Shown here: positions 1 through 6,521 of the stretch, one piece after another | Position numbering within the stretch: position 1 is the first letter of the stretch | Layout of the letters: every line of letters starts with the position of its first letter | DNA from: Thermogutta sp. | Lineage (GTDB): Bacteria; Planctomycetota; Planctomycetia; Pirellulales; Thermoguttaceae | Length of the DNA stretch: 6,774 bases | Assembly (NCBI GenBank): GCA_012798155.1 | Contig: JAAZNR010000696.1 | Location: forward strand, 1-6,774 | Direction of reading: 5' to 3' | Notes under the pieces: generated by a model | Told to the model about the DNA's origin: nothing | Seen by the model: the letters and a program-made list of their open reading frames with translations, nothing else | The model's database searches: none | Program-made: the position numbers and the translations under genes

Positions 1-77
1 GCCCCTTGATGCTGCAAGGCGATCACGGTCCCGTGGCCTATCGCAACATCCGGCTCCGGCCCACGCAACTGCCGTAG
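1..77 (+). CDS. DUF1080 (3-keto-disaccharide hydrolase-like) protein, C-terminal end only
   Basis: This is the tail of a gene that begins outside the window. The frame starting at base 3 reads PLMLQGDHGPVAYRNIRLRP, followed by TQLP and a TAG stop at 75-77. The pattern LQGDHGPVAYRNIR is the usual last strand of DUF1080 domains (PF06439), a concanavalin-like beta-sandwich fold very abundant in planctomycetes. Some characterised members hydrolyse 3-keto-glycosides, and many others are uncharacterised. Only 24 codons are visible, so signal peptide, active site and full domain content cannot be judged. It converges on the DUF11-repeat gene, with 525 bases between the two stops. The family call rests on recognising this short motif, which is quite distinctive. 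The exact activity is inference. Confidence 0.8.
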   Translation, partial: PLMLQGDHGPVAYRNIRLRPTQLP

Positions 78-213
78 GAACGCCCGCGAGGCCCATCTTG
101 CCGGCGGCTGCCCGCCGAGTTGGGGCCAATCCCCGGCGTGGGGAAGCGGAATTGGTTGGCGTTCACGCGCCGGCAGCGGCAGTCTTTCAAGCGCGGAGGC
201 GTAAAGTCTGTCC

Positions 214-257
214 TTGAAACGCAGAGGGCACGGATTTTGAAACGCAGAGGGCGCGGA
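214..257. repeat. Two 21-bp direct copies with the core GAAACGCAGAGGGC
   Basis: Bases 214-234 and 237-257 match at 20 of 21 positions (GGCACGGA versus GGCGCGGA), giving a period of 23. Further GCGCGGAGA-like pieces follow at 250-266, so the array decays into a purine-rich tract. It lies between convergent genes and probably belongs to a dispersed intergenic repeat family. Confidence 0.75.
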
Positions 258-296
258 GAGCGCGGAGAAAGAAGAAGAGACCGCGGAGAAATAAGA

Positions 297-350
297 AAGG
301 CAGAAGTCAGAAGTCAGAAGGCGGAACTTCTGCCTTCTGCATTCCGCCTT
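297..350. repeat. Short tandem and interleaved inverted repeats (CAGAAG/CTTCTG)
   Basis: Three consecutive 7-mers read CAGAAGT, CAGAAGT, CAGAAGG (301-321). AAGGCAGAAG at 297-306 is the exact reverse complement of 327-336. AAGGCGGAA at 318-326 is the exact reverse complement of 342-350. The two inverted repeats interleave, so only one can pair fully at a time. CAGAAGG at 315-321 can also pair with 333-339. There is no T tract after either arm, so a factor-independent terminator is not well supported. A dispersed palindromic repeat is the simpler reading. Confidence 0.7.
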
Positions 351-438
351 GGAGTACTGATAGGCCGCGTCTCTGCGTTGGTGTTCCTGCCCTCGGCGTC
401 TTTCTTCTGACCGCGGCCGTGTACGGTTCCCTGGTCAA

Positions 439-476
439 CTACTTTTCCGGGGACGCCCTACTTTTCCGGGGACGCC
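439..476. repeat. Perfect 19-bp tandem duplication
   Basis: CTACTTTTCCGGGGACGCC occurs twice in immediate succession (439-457 and 458-476). GGGACGCC recurs a third time at 515-522 without the rest of the unit. The end of the second copy, GACGCCC (471-477), is the reverse complement of 490-496 and can form a 7-bp stem with a 12-base loop. The role is unknown. Confidence 0.85.
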
Positions 477-519
477 CTGCTATTCGGCGGGGCGTCGCTT
501 GGGGCGGCCATCCAGGGAC

Positions 520-539
520 GCCATCGCTCAAGTGATGGC
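520..539. terminator. 8-bp hairpin with TCAA loop, possible terminator between convergent genes
   Basis: GCCATCGC (520-527) pairs with GTGATGGC (532-539) through seven Watson-Crick pairs and one G-T pair around a four-base TCAA loop. It sits 63 bases past the stop of the DUF11-repeat gene. On the plus strand it is followed by CTTTTGGTTT (about 551-560), a weak T-rich stretch. There is no proper U tract on the minus side. Its position between converging genes suits a terminator, but a palindromic intergenic repeat is equally possible. Confidence 0.4.
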
Positions 540-602
540 TACCCGGACGGCTTTTGGTTTCATTAGCGTCCATTGGCGGCTATCAATCGAGCCTCGCTTC
601 GT

Positions 603-3188
603 TCACCGCCGGACCGTCTCGCCGTCTTTCCCCGCCAGCATGACGTCGAAGAAGTAGGTCGATTCCTCCGCGGCCAACTGGATGTTGCCGCTGAGGCAGC
701 TCGCCTCGGCTCGGAAAACCAGATTGCCGTGCTTGGAAGCCACGGCGCGGATGGTCAGCAGGACCTTTTCCCCCGGCGCGATCGCGCCGATCGGGGTGAA
801 CAGGACCTGGCCGGGAAGAATCTTGTTGGGGGCACCGTCCGCCGCCGTCGCCTCGATCCCCTCCGAGAAGAAGCCGACCACTTGGACCTTCTCCGCCGCG
901 CGGGTACCGCGGTTTTCGAGGATGATGCGGTATTCGGCGGGCTTGCCGATCGGCACCGGACCCTGCGGATCCTCGACGCGCAAGGCCAGATCCGCGATCG
1001 TTTCGAGTTGCGTCAGACATTCGCCTTGGGCGGCCAGGTTCTTCCCGTCCGCGCTGACTGCCAAACGGACCGTGCCGGGAACCACGTACCGACACGCCAA
1101 GCGGAACTTGGCCTCCTGACCGGGCGGAAGTTGATCGAGCGTCCATCGGACGGCACGCTGCTTGTCTTGGACTTCGGCCTGCGGGGCGGCAACCAAGGTC
1201 ACCGCCGACGGCAGCGACGCCGCCACGCGGACCTCCTCGGCGGGAGCGGTACCCGGATTCCGTACCGTCACTTCGTACCAATCCTCTTGGCCCACGTACT
1301 GCAAGGGCGGCCCCTGGACGGAGACCTCCAAGGCGGGCTTCAAGACCGTGACGGTCCGCTCCAGGTGCGCAGTCGCCGCCAGATCGTCCTTGGCGTCGAC
1401 CACCAGACTCAAGGCCCCTTCCTGCCTTGCCACAAGCTCTAATTCCACGACCCGCTTGGCCCCGGCCGCAATCGTCCCCAGCGTATGGCGAATGACCTCG
1501 CGGCCGGCCGATCCGGGAGGCACCAAGGACAGCGTCACGTTTTCCGCCTCGCCCGTCCCGGTGTTTTCCACCTCCAGGCGGTACACCTGCGACTGCCCGA
1601 AGAGAATCGTTTCCGGACCGTCCAGACGCAGCTCCAATTTCGGTTCTTGAACCTCGATGGAGGCCTGGCTGGGAGGGGGGGCGAATTCCCATTGCACGGC
1701 CAAATCGAAGGGCTTGCTCTCGCGGGGAATGATCCGCAGGTCCAGGGACTCGGCGGCCCCGACCGGCAACTCCTCGATCCGCCAGGCCAGGCGGCGGAAC
1801 GCGCCCTCCATTTGCTGAGATACGGTACCGCCGGTCGGCTCCGCGCCGTTCAGGTCGGCCCAATGGGGGATCATGACGTGCACGGCGACCTGCCGGGCCG
1901 GCGTTTGGCCCTGATTCTTCAGTTGCAGCGTGTAAAGCCCCTCGCGACCCACGGTGATCCGCCGCGGTCCGATCGTCTCCACGTTCAACAGCGGCGTCGT
2001 GCGGTTGATCAGCACGCGATCACCGGCGGACTTGGCAGCCGTCGCCGCGGGTTCAGCGGCAACGCGGGACCCCGGCGCCGGGCCGCGGATCGTTTCGTCG
2101 TTCGCGGGAACGGCCGTGCGACCCGAATCTTTCGCCTGCGTGTCGGCGACGGCGTCAGCGGCGGAGGGTGAAGAGTCACGGGATGCGGCATCGGACAGAG
2201 AAGCGGGCCGGTTGGCCACGCTCTGCCCTCCCAAGGTCGGCACATGACGCTGGTCCTGCCGTTCCGCCGAAAGCGGGGGGATCTCCGGCATTGGCGCGGA
2301 AGGCTCCGCCGCGGCCGGGGTGGGTCCCCGTTGAACCGTTTCGGAACGTGGTTCCCGCGGCGCCGGTGTAGGCGTTTGCGACTGACCCATTGCGCGGTCG
2401 GCCGCCGGCGTGGGTAGCGCAGGCGCGGCCGCCGGGGTGGGAACGGAAGGCGCGGCCGCCGGGGTCGGTGCCGAGGCCCTTCGGGACGGCAAGGACGAAT
2501 CCCCAACAGGCGAACCCAGGGAGACCATGGCGGGGAGGGCACTCGTCGAATTCGGCGGACTCGCGGGAGCAGACTCACCCTGCGCCGCCGCGGCGGCCGG
2601 GGTCGGAATTTGTGCTTCGACGACGGGTGTCGGACCGGTCGCTGCCGCGCCGCCGGAATCGCCGGCTACGGACGCCGCGCCCGGCACTTCCGCCGAATCT
2701 TGCGATTCGGCGTTCCCCGATTGAGGAGCGGTCCAGACCGGGACGGACTGCACGGCGAACGGCGACGCCTGATAGCGATTGAGCTTTTGATGGAGCGGCA
2801 CGTGATGATCGGCGGAAGGCTCGGGCGAGTCCAGATCCGGCTCGGGCATCGGCTCGATCCCGGCTTGCCCGAGCGATGGCGGAGTCACGTCTCCCTGCGG
2901 CGCCGAGGGCGACAATTCGCCGGCGGTGGGGGGCGCAGCCGTGGTGCCGCTTGCGACCCTCGGAGAGGCCGCGGCGCTCCCCGCCCGAACGGTTCCTTCC
3001 CTCGCTTGGGCCTCGTCCGGCGCGGTCTGCCGGGGAGCACGCTTCGGAGCCAGGCCGTCGCGCACGCGCTGACTGATGCGGTCGAGAAATGAGGGGCGGT
3101 GTTCGGAATCGGTTTGGGCGGATACCATGCCCGGACCACTGAGCGCGACCGCAATCGCCACGAAGAAAGACGCGATTCGTATTTTCAT
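603..3188 (-). CDS. Exported DUF11/CARDB-repeat protein with a Pro/Ala-rich N-terminal half
   Basis: This is an 861-residue protein. Residues 1-24 form a signal peptide: a short basic start (MKIR), a hydrophobic core and a likely cut after MVSA, before Q25. Residues about 30-390 are low-complexity, rich in Pro, Ala, Ser, Gln and Glu, with repeated PTPAAAP blocks around 240-265 and 286-305; they look like a flexible, disordered stalk. From about 398 to 850 there are four beta-rich repeats (roughly 398-510, 516-617, 618-730 and 731-850). Each opens with a 'G-x-x-x-x-Y-x-L-x-V-x-N-x-G-x-x-x-A-x-x-V' pattern, as in GREGLYTLQLKNQGQTPARQ, GQSQVYRLEVENTGTGEAEN, GQEDWYEVTVRNPGTAPAEE and GKPAEYRIILENRGTRAAEK. 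This is typical of DUF11/CARDB Ig-like modules in planctomycete surface proteins. No catalytic motif, sortase signal or C-terminal membrane anchor is seen. The ATG is well placed for the signal peptide, but only a weak GGGTGA-like ribosome site precedes it. Structural or adhesive work at the envelope is inference. Confidence 0.88.
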   Translation of the reverse strand: MKIRIASFFVAIAVALSGPGMVSAQTDSEHRPSFLDRISQRVRDGLAPKRAPRQTAPDEAQAREGTVRAGSAAASPRVASGTTAAPPTAGELSPSAPQGDVTPPSLGQAGIEPMPEPDLDSPEPSADHHVPLHQKLNRYQASPFAVQSVPVWTAPQSGNAESQDSAEVPGAASVAGDSGGAAATGPTPVVEAQIPTPAAAAAQGESAPASPPNSTSALPAMVSLGSPVGDSSLPSRRASAPTPAAAPSVPTPAAAPALPTPAADRAMGQSQTPTPAPREPRSETVQRGPTPAAAEPSAPMPEIPPLSAERQDQRHVPTLGGQSVANRPASLSDAASRDSSPSAADAVADTQAKDSGRTAVPANDETIRGPAPGSRVAAEPAATAAKSAGDRVLINRTTPLLNVETIGPRRITVGREGLYTLQLKNQGQTPARQVAVHVMIPHWADLNGAEPTGGTVSQQMEGAFRRLAWRIEELPVGAAESLDLRIIPRESKPFDLAVQWEFAPPPSQASIEVQEPKLELRLDGPETILFGQSQVYRLEVENTGTGEAENVTLSLVPPGSAGREVIRHTLGTIAAGAKRVVELELVARQEGALSLVVDAKDDLAATAHLERTVTVLKPALEVSVQGPPLQYVGQEDWYEVTVRNPGTAPAEEVRVAASLPSAVTLVAAPQAEVQDKQRAVRWTLDQLPPGQEAKFRLACRYVVPGTVRLAVSADGKNLAAQGECLTQLETIADLALRVEDPQGPVPIGKPAEYRIILENRGTRAAEKVQVVGFFSEGIEATAADGAPNKILPGQVLFTPIGAIAPGEKVLLTIRAVASKHGNLVFRAEASCLSGNIQLAAEESTYFFDVMLAGKDGETVRR
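2421..2465. repeat. Coding 27-bp direct repeat in the Pro/Ala linker
   Basis: An 18-bp block (2421-2438) recurs exactly at 2448-2465, a period of 27 bases. In the minus-strand DUF11-repeat gene this encodes nine-residue units of the type TPAAAPSVP and TPAAAPALP. A degenerate third unit (TPAADRAM) follows. Such in-frame repeats are prone to expand and contract, so linker length may vary between strains. Confidence 0.8.
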
Positions 3189-3271
3189 CGCTTCACCCGT
3201 GTTCCTCGTGCCCGGCGACGTATCGAAATCACGGCGCCGGTTGGGAAAACTCCGTCACGTGAGCCAAAGAA

Positions 3272-3304
3272 GGAGGCTCTCCCGAGAGGGAAGAATCCGC
3301 CTCC
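3272..3304 (-). promoter_or_regulatory. Leader stem-loop upstream of the DUF11-repeat gene
   Basis: GGAGGC (3272-3277) is the reverse complement of GCCTCC (3299-3304). A second short palindrome, CTCTCCCGAGAG (3277-3288), lies inside it. On the minus strand this would fold in the untranslated leader, ending 83 bases before the ATG. The GGAGGC of the leader strand is held in the stem and is too far from the start to be the ribosome site. No known riboswitch pattern is recognised. A regulatory role is only a possibility. Confidence 0.3.
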
Positions 3305-3436
3305 AATCTAATCGGCTGAAGCGATTGAATCGGATTAATCAAGTTTGGCGAATTGTCTTGTAAAAGCGATTGAGGTGCGTGGGCAATTTGTGCCGTTGGT
3401 GCTTGCCCGCGATTCCAGCTACGTTCACCGCTGAGG

Positions 3437-3473
3437 TTGTCCTGATCGTAGGCGAGATTGTCCTGATCGCAGG
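3437..3473. repeat. Two 16-bp direct copies of TTGTCCTGATCGYAGG
   Basis: Bases 3437-3452 and 3458-3473 differ at a single position (T/C), with a period of 21. They abut the hairpin at 3472-3495, so the two may form one composite intergenic repeat. The role is unknown. Confidence 0.75.
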
Positions 3474-3495
3474 GAGCAGGCCCTGAGCCTGCCCC
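3472..3495 (-). terminator. GC-rich hairpin downstream of the glycoside hydrolase, possible terminator
   Basis: GCAGGC (3476-3481) pairs with GCCTGC (3487-3492) around a five-base loop. The stem extends by GGG (3472-3474) with CCC (3493-3495) across one bulged A. It lies 18 bases past the hydrolase stop, the right place for a terminator of that gene. However, no T run follows on the minus strand, so it may instead be a palindromic repeat or a processing or stability element. Confidence 0.4.
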
Positions 3496-3512
3496 AAATC
3501 AATACCCCTCGA

Positions 3513-6119
3513 TCAGCGGATGACGATCTCATACCATAGGGTACGATACTGCGGGCCGATCTCAAGAACCGCCGTGCCGTCTTCTTCGCTCACCGAGACC
3601 GGGCCGGCGCGGCGACCGTCGGCATCGAGGGCGAAGGCCTGGACGCGGGCGGCGGGGACCGGCAGCGTTAGTCGGGCGGGGACGCCCTCGCACTCCGTCG
3701 GCCCCTCGCCCCACTGTCGCCCGACCGTTATCCGATCATTTCCCAAGTCCCGTAGGTTCCACCCTTTGTTGCGGACCGCGGCGGTGGCGGCTAAAAGCAA
3801 TCGCCCGGGCCGATCGAAACCCTCCCCTTCGATGACGGTGAGCGAGACCGTGGCCCAATCCAGCGTCGTCTTGCCGACGCTCAGCTTGACGCCGTTCAGG
3901 TTGAAGGCGCGGCCGTCCGGAAAGCCCGTAAAAAGCTTCGTCCGGGGAGCATTGACGAGGAAAACGCCTTTTTCTCCCCGCGAAACGTCCCAGCAAATCT
4001 GTTGCGTGTCGGCAAGGAACAGCTTCTTGTCCGCGAGGTCTTCGGCGGGAGGTTGTGCACCGCCCTTCAGGTCGAAGGCCACGCGATGCAGCAGGGCCGC
4101 GGCGGCGGGCAGACCGAATCGGTCGATGGTCAGATTCCACGGATTCAACGTCTCGCGGAGCACCTCCCTCTCCCTTTCGGCGGGCAAGGGGACCAGTCGC
4201 GTTTCCTTGGCCGGGGCCACATCGCCGCGGAGAAACATGGTCGCGCAGGCCGGCATATGCACGAGCTTGGCCGTGTCGCTCTTGATGTCGAAGAAGCCCG
4301 TGATACGATTCGGCTCGTATTCCCGGCTGTGGCTGTAGGTGAAGCTGAAGATGCCGTCCCAATCCTGAAAGGCCCCCACGGCGGCGAGCATCGGAAAGCC
4401 CTCGGCGGCGTATTGATTCGGCGCGGGATGATTGTATTCGCTGACGGTAAAGGGCAGGCCCTCCACGCGGCGATTCGCCAGGCCGGTCAGCGTGCCCCCT
4501 CCCGCATTGACCAACGCCACGTTCCGCACGTACCAGTTTTCCGGGTCCCAAGGCCGACCGGGGAAGGCCGGGTGCTGCCAATAGGAATGGGAATCGATGT
4601 AATCCAATCCCGCCTGAATGTGGACCGGACTGTACGACAATTGCGTTCCGGACACGAGGGGCTTGGCCTTGAGTTCATCCTTGATAAAGCGGTACATGCC
4701 CCACCAATAGTCCCGCTCCAGATCCCAGAGGAAGTCGGCGAAGTCGGCTTTGGCGGCGGCCGTGCGTTGCGGACCGCGTGCCGGGATGATGGCCACCGTC
4801 CCGCCGGCGAGGCTTTCCCCGTCCTCCAGCCCCGACACGCCGCCCGGTCGCAGCGAGACGCCCGTCAGTTCGTAGCTCCCCGGCTCGAGCTGACTGAACG
4901 TGATGCGAGCATTGTCGTCATCGGCTTCGGCCGTAAAGCTCAGCCGATAGTCGCGCCATTCCTCGGTCAGCCGGACCTCGGCCGATAGCCCCAACCGCTG
5001 CCAAGGCTCGTGGTTCATCATGCAATTGACGTCGATCCGCCGCGGGGCATCGCTTTTCATGCGGAATTGCAGCGTGTACACCTGCCCCTTTTTGACGGCC
5101 AACCCGCCTTGGCTCAACTGGGGAATCCATGTCTCTCGGCCGTTCTTGCGAACCGCCAAACGCAAGACCCCGCCGGCGGCGTTCACCTCGACCTCGCTGA
5201 CCTCGTCGCGCTGCAAGTTCCAGACCTGCTGCCAATTGCCCGCGAAATCGCCGGCCCGAAGCATTTCGGCCCCCAGCGGCTCGCGTTTGGCGTTCCACGC
5301 TTTGCGCAGAGCGTCGTCGTCCCGGTATTTGTTCCGCAACCACTCGTTCCACAACTTGCGAAACAATGCGGCGTACGGCTCGGGGAGGTTGTCCAAGGCC
5401 CCCTTGCGGTACTCGTCGAAGGCGGCGTTCTCATTGTTGATCTCGATCATCGCCACGGCCGGCTCGTCCACATACGCCTTGCCCGTGTAGGGGTTGACGT
5501 GGGTGAGCAGGTCTCGGGCATACTTCCGCTGGTATTCGATCATCCGCGGTTCGAAGTTGTCCAACCCCTTGTCGTAGTTGGGCAACCCCTCGACGTCGGG
5601 GAATCCCTCGGCCGGCCCGAACTCTCGTGATACGTGCAGGTTGAGGTTCGTGTAGATGCCGTGCTGCTTGAGCTGGAAGATCAGATAGTCCAGCTTGTCC
5701 AGCATCTCCGGGTCGATGGTCAGCTTGTTGGGGCTGTTGCCCCAGATGTGGCGGTTGTCCATGTGGTGCATTCGCACGCAGTTGATGCCGAGGCTCGCCA
5801 AGCGGGGCGCCAATCGCTCGGCCTCCTCTTTTGCGGGAAAGCAGGCCTCGAAACAGAGATTGGTGGCCCAAAAGCGGACGCGGCCGGCATCCGTCGCGAA
5901 GTGCCCGTTCTCGGCGCGGACGAATCCGTGCTTACCCGCCGGCTTGTCCAACATGCCGCCGAGGTTGGTGATCGTATCGCCCGGCTCGTAGCCCACCACG
6001 AAGGGGAAAAAGCCGTCCGGGAGCTGCTTTTCCTCGGCCGAAGCCGGGGCGGTGATTTGCCATCCGGACGTAACAACGGCGACCGCGAAGAACAGCGGAA
6101 CCAATACTCGAGGCATCAT
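3513..6119 (-). CDS. Secreted clan GH-A-like glycoside hydrolase with inserted CBM-like domain
   Basis: From the ATG at 6119 this is 868 residues. An upstream in-frame ATG at 6179 lies inside a repeat and lacks a ribosome site, while the ATG at 6119 follows GGAGGAGGT at six bases and puts a signal peptide first (residues 1-28, likely cut after APASA). The mature protein begins a (beta/alpha)8-type region: GRVRFWATNLCFEACFP (79-95), LGINCVRMHHMDN (110-122), IYTNLNLHV (155-163), and the strand MIEINNEN (224-231), whose Asn-Glu (E230) is the likely acid/base. Residues about 288-425 look like a CBM4/9-type beta-sandwich (KKGQVYTLQFRMKSDAPR; EEWRDYRLSFTAE; SYELTGVSL). The barrel then resumes: DYIDSHSYWQHP (506-517) and PFTVSEYNHPAP (556-567), whose E561 is the likely nucleophile, then DGIFSFTYSHSR (588-599). 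Residues about 640-868 appear to be C-terminal beta domains. It resembles proteins usually named 'cellulase family glycosylhydrolase'. CAZy family and substrate cannot be assigned by eye. Confidence 0.85.
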   Translation of the reverse strand: MMPRVLVPLFFAVAVVTSGWQITAPASAEEKQLPDGFFPFVVGYEPGDTITNLGGMLDKPAGKHGFVRAENGHFATDAGRVRFWATNLCFEACFPAKEEAERLAPRLASLGINCVRMHHMDNRHIWGNSPNKLTIDPEMLDKLDYLIFQLKQHGIYTNLNLHVSREFGPAEGFPDVEGLPNYDKGLDNFEPRMIEYQRKYARDLLTHVNPYTGKAYVDEPAVAMIEINNENAAFDEYRKGALDNLPEPYAALFRKLWNEWLRNKYRDDDALRKAWNAKREPLGAEMLRAGDFAGNWQQVWNLQRDEVSEVEVNAAGGVLRLAVRKNGRETWIPQLSQGGLAVKKGQVYTLQFRMKSDAPRRIDVNCMMNHEPWQRLGLSAEVRLTEEWRDYRLSFTAEADDDNARITFSQLEPGSYELTGVSLRPGGVSGLEDGESLAGGTVAIIPARGPQRTAAAKADFADFLWDLERDYWWGMYRFIKDELKAKPLVSGTQLSYSPVHIQAGLDYIDSHSYWQHPAFPGRPWDPENWYVRNVALVNAGGGTLTGLANRRVEGLPFTVSEYNHPAPNQYAAEGFPMLAAVGAFQDWDGIFSFTYSHSREYEPNRITGFFDIKSDTAKLVHMPACATMFLRGDVAPAKETRLVPLPAEREREVLRETLNPWNLTIDRFGLPAAAALLHRVAFDLKGGAQPPAEDLADKKLFLADTQQICWDVSRGEKGVFLVNAPRTKLFTGFPDGRAFNLNGVKLSVGKTTLDWATVSLTVIEGEGFDRPGRLLLAATAAVRNKGWNLRDLGNDRITVGRQWGEGPTECEGVPARLTLPVPAARVQAFALDADGRRAGPVSVSEEDGTAVLEIGPQYRTLWYEIVIR

Positions 6120-6125
6120 CGGAAC

Positions 6126-6134
6126 ACCTCCTCC
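6126..6134 (-). promoter_or_regulatory. Strong ribosome binding site deciding the hydrolase start
   Basis: The minus strand reads GGAGGAGGT, then six bases (GTTCCG), then ATGATG. This near-ideal Shine-Dalgarno sequence sets the start at 6119 (or the adjacent ATG at 6116) and excludes the longer reading frame from 6179. Confidence 0.85.
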
Positions 6135-6140
6135 ATCTTG

Positions 6141-6238
6141 AAAAACTGGTAGCCTTTCGCGCCCCGGGCAACGATGCACGGAACAGGGCCGGCGTCTGGG
6201 GGCTTCGCTGCGCTACGACCCCAGCCACCCGGCCGAAA
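6141..6238. repeat. 98-bp direct repeat, copy 1, with internal palindrome
   Basis: It matches 6328-6425 at 95 of 98 positions; the differences are at 6147, 6171 and 6182. Inside it, GGCCGG (6187-6192) and CTGGGG (6196-6201) pair with CCCCAG (6219-6224) and CCGGCC (6229-6234), a 12-bp stem with a small internal loop and a 17-base apical loop rich in GCTTCGCTGCGCTACG. The motif CTGGGGGCTTCGCTGCGCTA resembles intergenic repeats I recall from other planctomycetes. It starts only 22 bases upstream of the hydrolase ATG, next to the ribosome binding site. Confidence 0.9.
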
Positions 6239-6250
6239 AACGTATCCGCC

Positions 6251-6305
6251 CCATTCGCTCCCGAAGGCGACAGCCTCATTTTCAGGGCGTTCGCCGGGAG
6301 AATGG
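6251..6305. repeat. Long imperfect hairpin between the two 98-bp repeats
   Basis: CCATTC (6251-6256), TCCC (6259-6262) and GGCGA (6266-6270) pair in order with GAATGG (6300-6305), GGGA (6296-6299) and TCGCC (6291-6295). That gives 15 base pairs interrupted by bulges of two and three bases on one arm, with a 20-base loop. It fills most of the 89-base spacer between the direct repeats, so repeat-hairpin-repeat may be one composite unit. Confidence 0.65.
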
Positions 6306-6327
6306 ACATAGCCCCGTGAACGGCTAC

Positions 6328-6425
6328 AAAAACCGGTAGCCTTTCGCGCCCCGGGCAGCGATGCACGGGACAGGGCCGGCGTCTGGGGGCTTCGCTGCGC
6401 TACGACCCCAGCCACCCGGCCGAAA
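6328..6425. repeat. 98-bp direct repeat, copy 2, with internal palindrome
   Basis: This is the second copy, offset 187 bases from the first with three substitutions and no gaps. The same palindrome spans 6374-6421. Its left edge overlaps a short inverted repeat, GGCTAC (6322-6327) with GTAGCC (6336-6341), that copy 1 lacks on its outer side. Confidence 0.9.
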
Positions 6426-6521
6426 CCGTAATGTGCGACCTTTACCGGCCGGCGACGGCGGCTATTGCCGGCGCCACGACCACACGTTTTCGAATATCTG
6501 CTATCTGCACGTTTCGGGAAC

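Larger units (their letters stand above)
78..602. other. Gene-free spacer between convergent genes, rich in short repeats
   Basis: No credible gene lies here. The one longer open frame (about 120-410, plus strand) is Arg/Lys/Glu-rich because it runs through purine-rich repeats, and it has no recognisable domain. The stretch holds a near-perfect 21-bp direct repeat (214-257), a purine-rich run (about 240-320), three 7-bp copies of CAGAAGT/G with paired inverted repeats (297-350), a 19-bp tandem duplication (439-476), a 7-bp inverted repeat (471-477 with 490-496) and a clean 8-bp hairpin (520-539). CGCAGAG-type and CAGAAGTCAGAAG-type sequences look like the dispersed intergenic repeats I associate with planctomycete genomes; that is recollection, not a search result. 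I see nothing in 78-213 or 351-438. Confidence 0.6.
3189..3512. other. Intergenic spacer between hydrolase and DUF11-repeat gene
   Basis: This 324-base stretch is relatively AT-rich in its middle (about 3305-3370), compared with the flanking genes. It must hold the leader, and possibly the promoter, of the minus-strand DUF11-repeat gene. I could not find a convincing -35/-10 pair. A TTTACA-like box exists on the minus strand near 3358, but no good -10 box follows at the right distance. The spacer also contains a leader hairpin (3272-3304), a 21-base-period direct repeat (3437-3473) and a GC-rich hairpin (3472-3495). Confidence 0.55.

Noticed and set aside
120..410. Open frame of 96 codons on the plus strand
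   Set aside because: The Arg/Lys/Glu-rich product is a translation of purine-rich repeats; there is no domain, no ribosome site and no sign of coding constraint.
573..2782. Long plus-strand open frames opposite the DUF11-repeat gene (for example 573-1442 and 1485-2171)
   Set aside because: They are antisense shadows expected in GC-rich coding DNA. Their products have no recognisable domains, whereas the minus strand gives a continuous protein with a signal peptide and clear repeats.
3305..3370. Sigma-70-type promoter for the DUF11-repeat gene
   Set aside because: A TTTACA-like box is present but no acceptable -10 hexamer lies 16-18 bases away; AT-richness alone is not enough.
4002..5630. 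Plus-strand open frames opposite the glycoside hydrolase (4002-4988, 5010-5630)
   Set aside because: The minus-strand frame carries recognisable hydrolase motifs throughout; the opposite frames are shadows.
6141..6425. CRISPR array
   Set aside because: There are only two copies, each is 98 bp, far longer than CRISPR repeats, and no cas gene is present.
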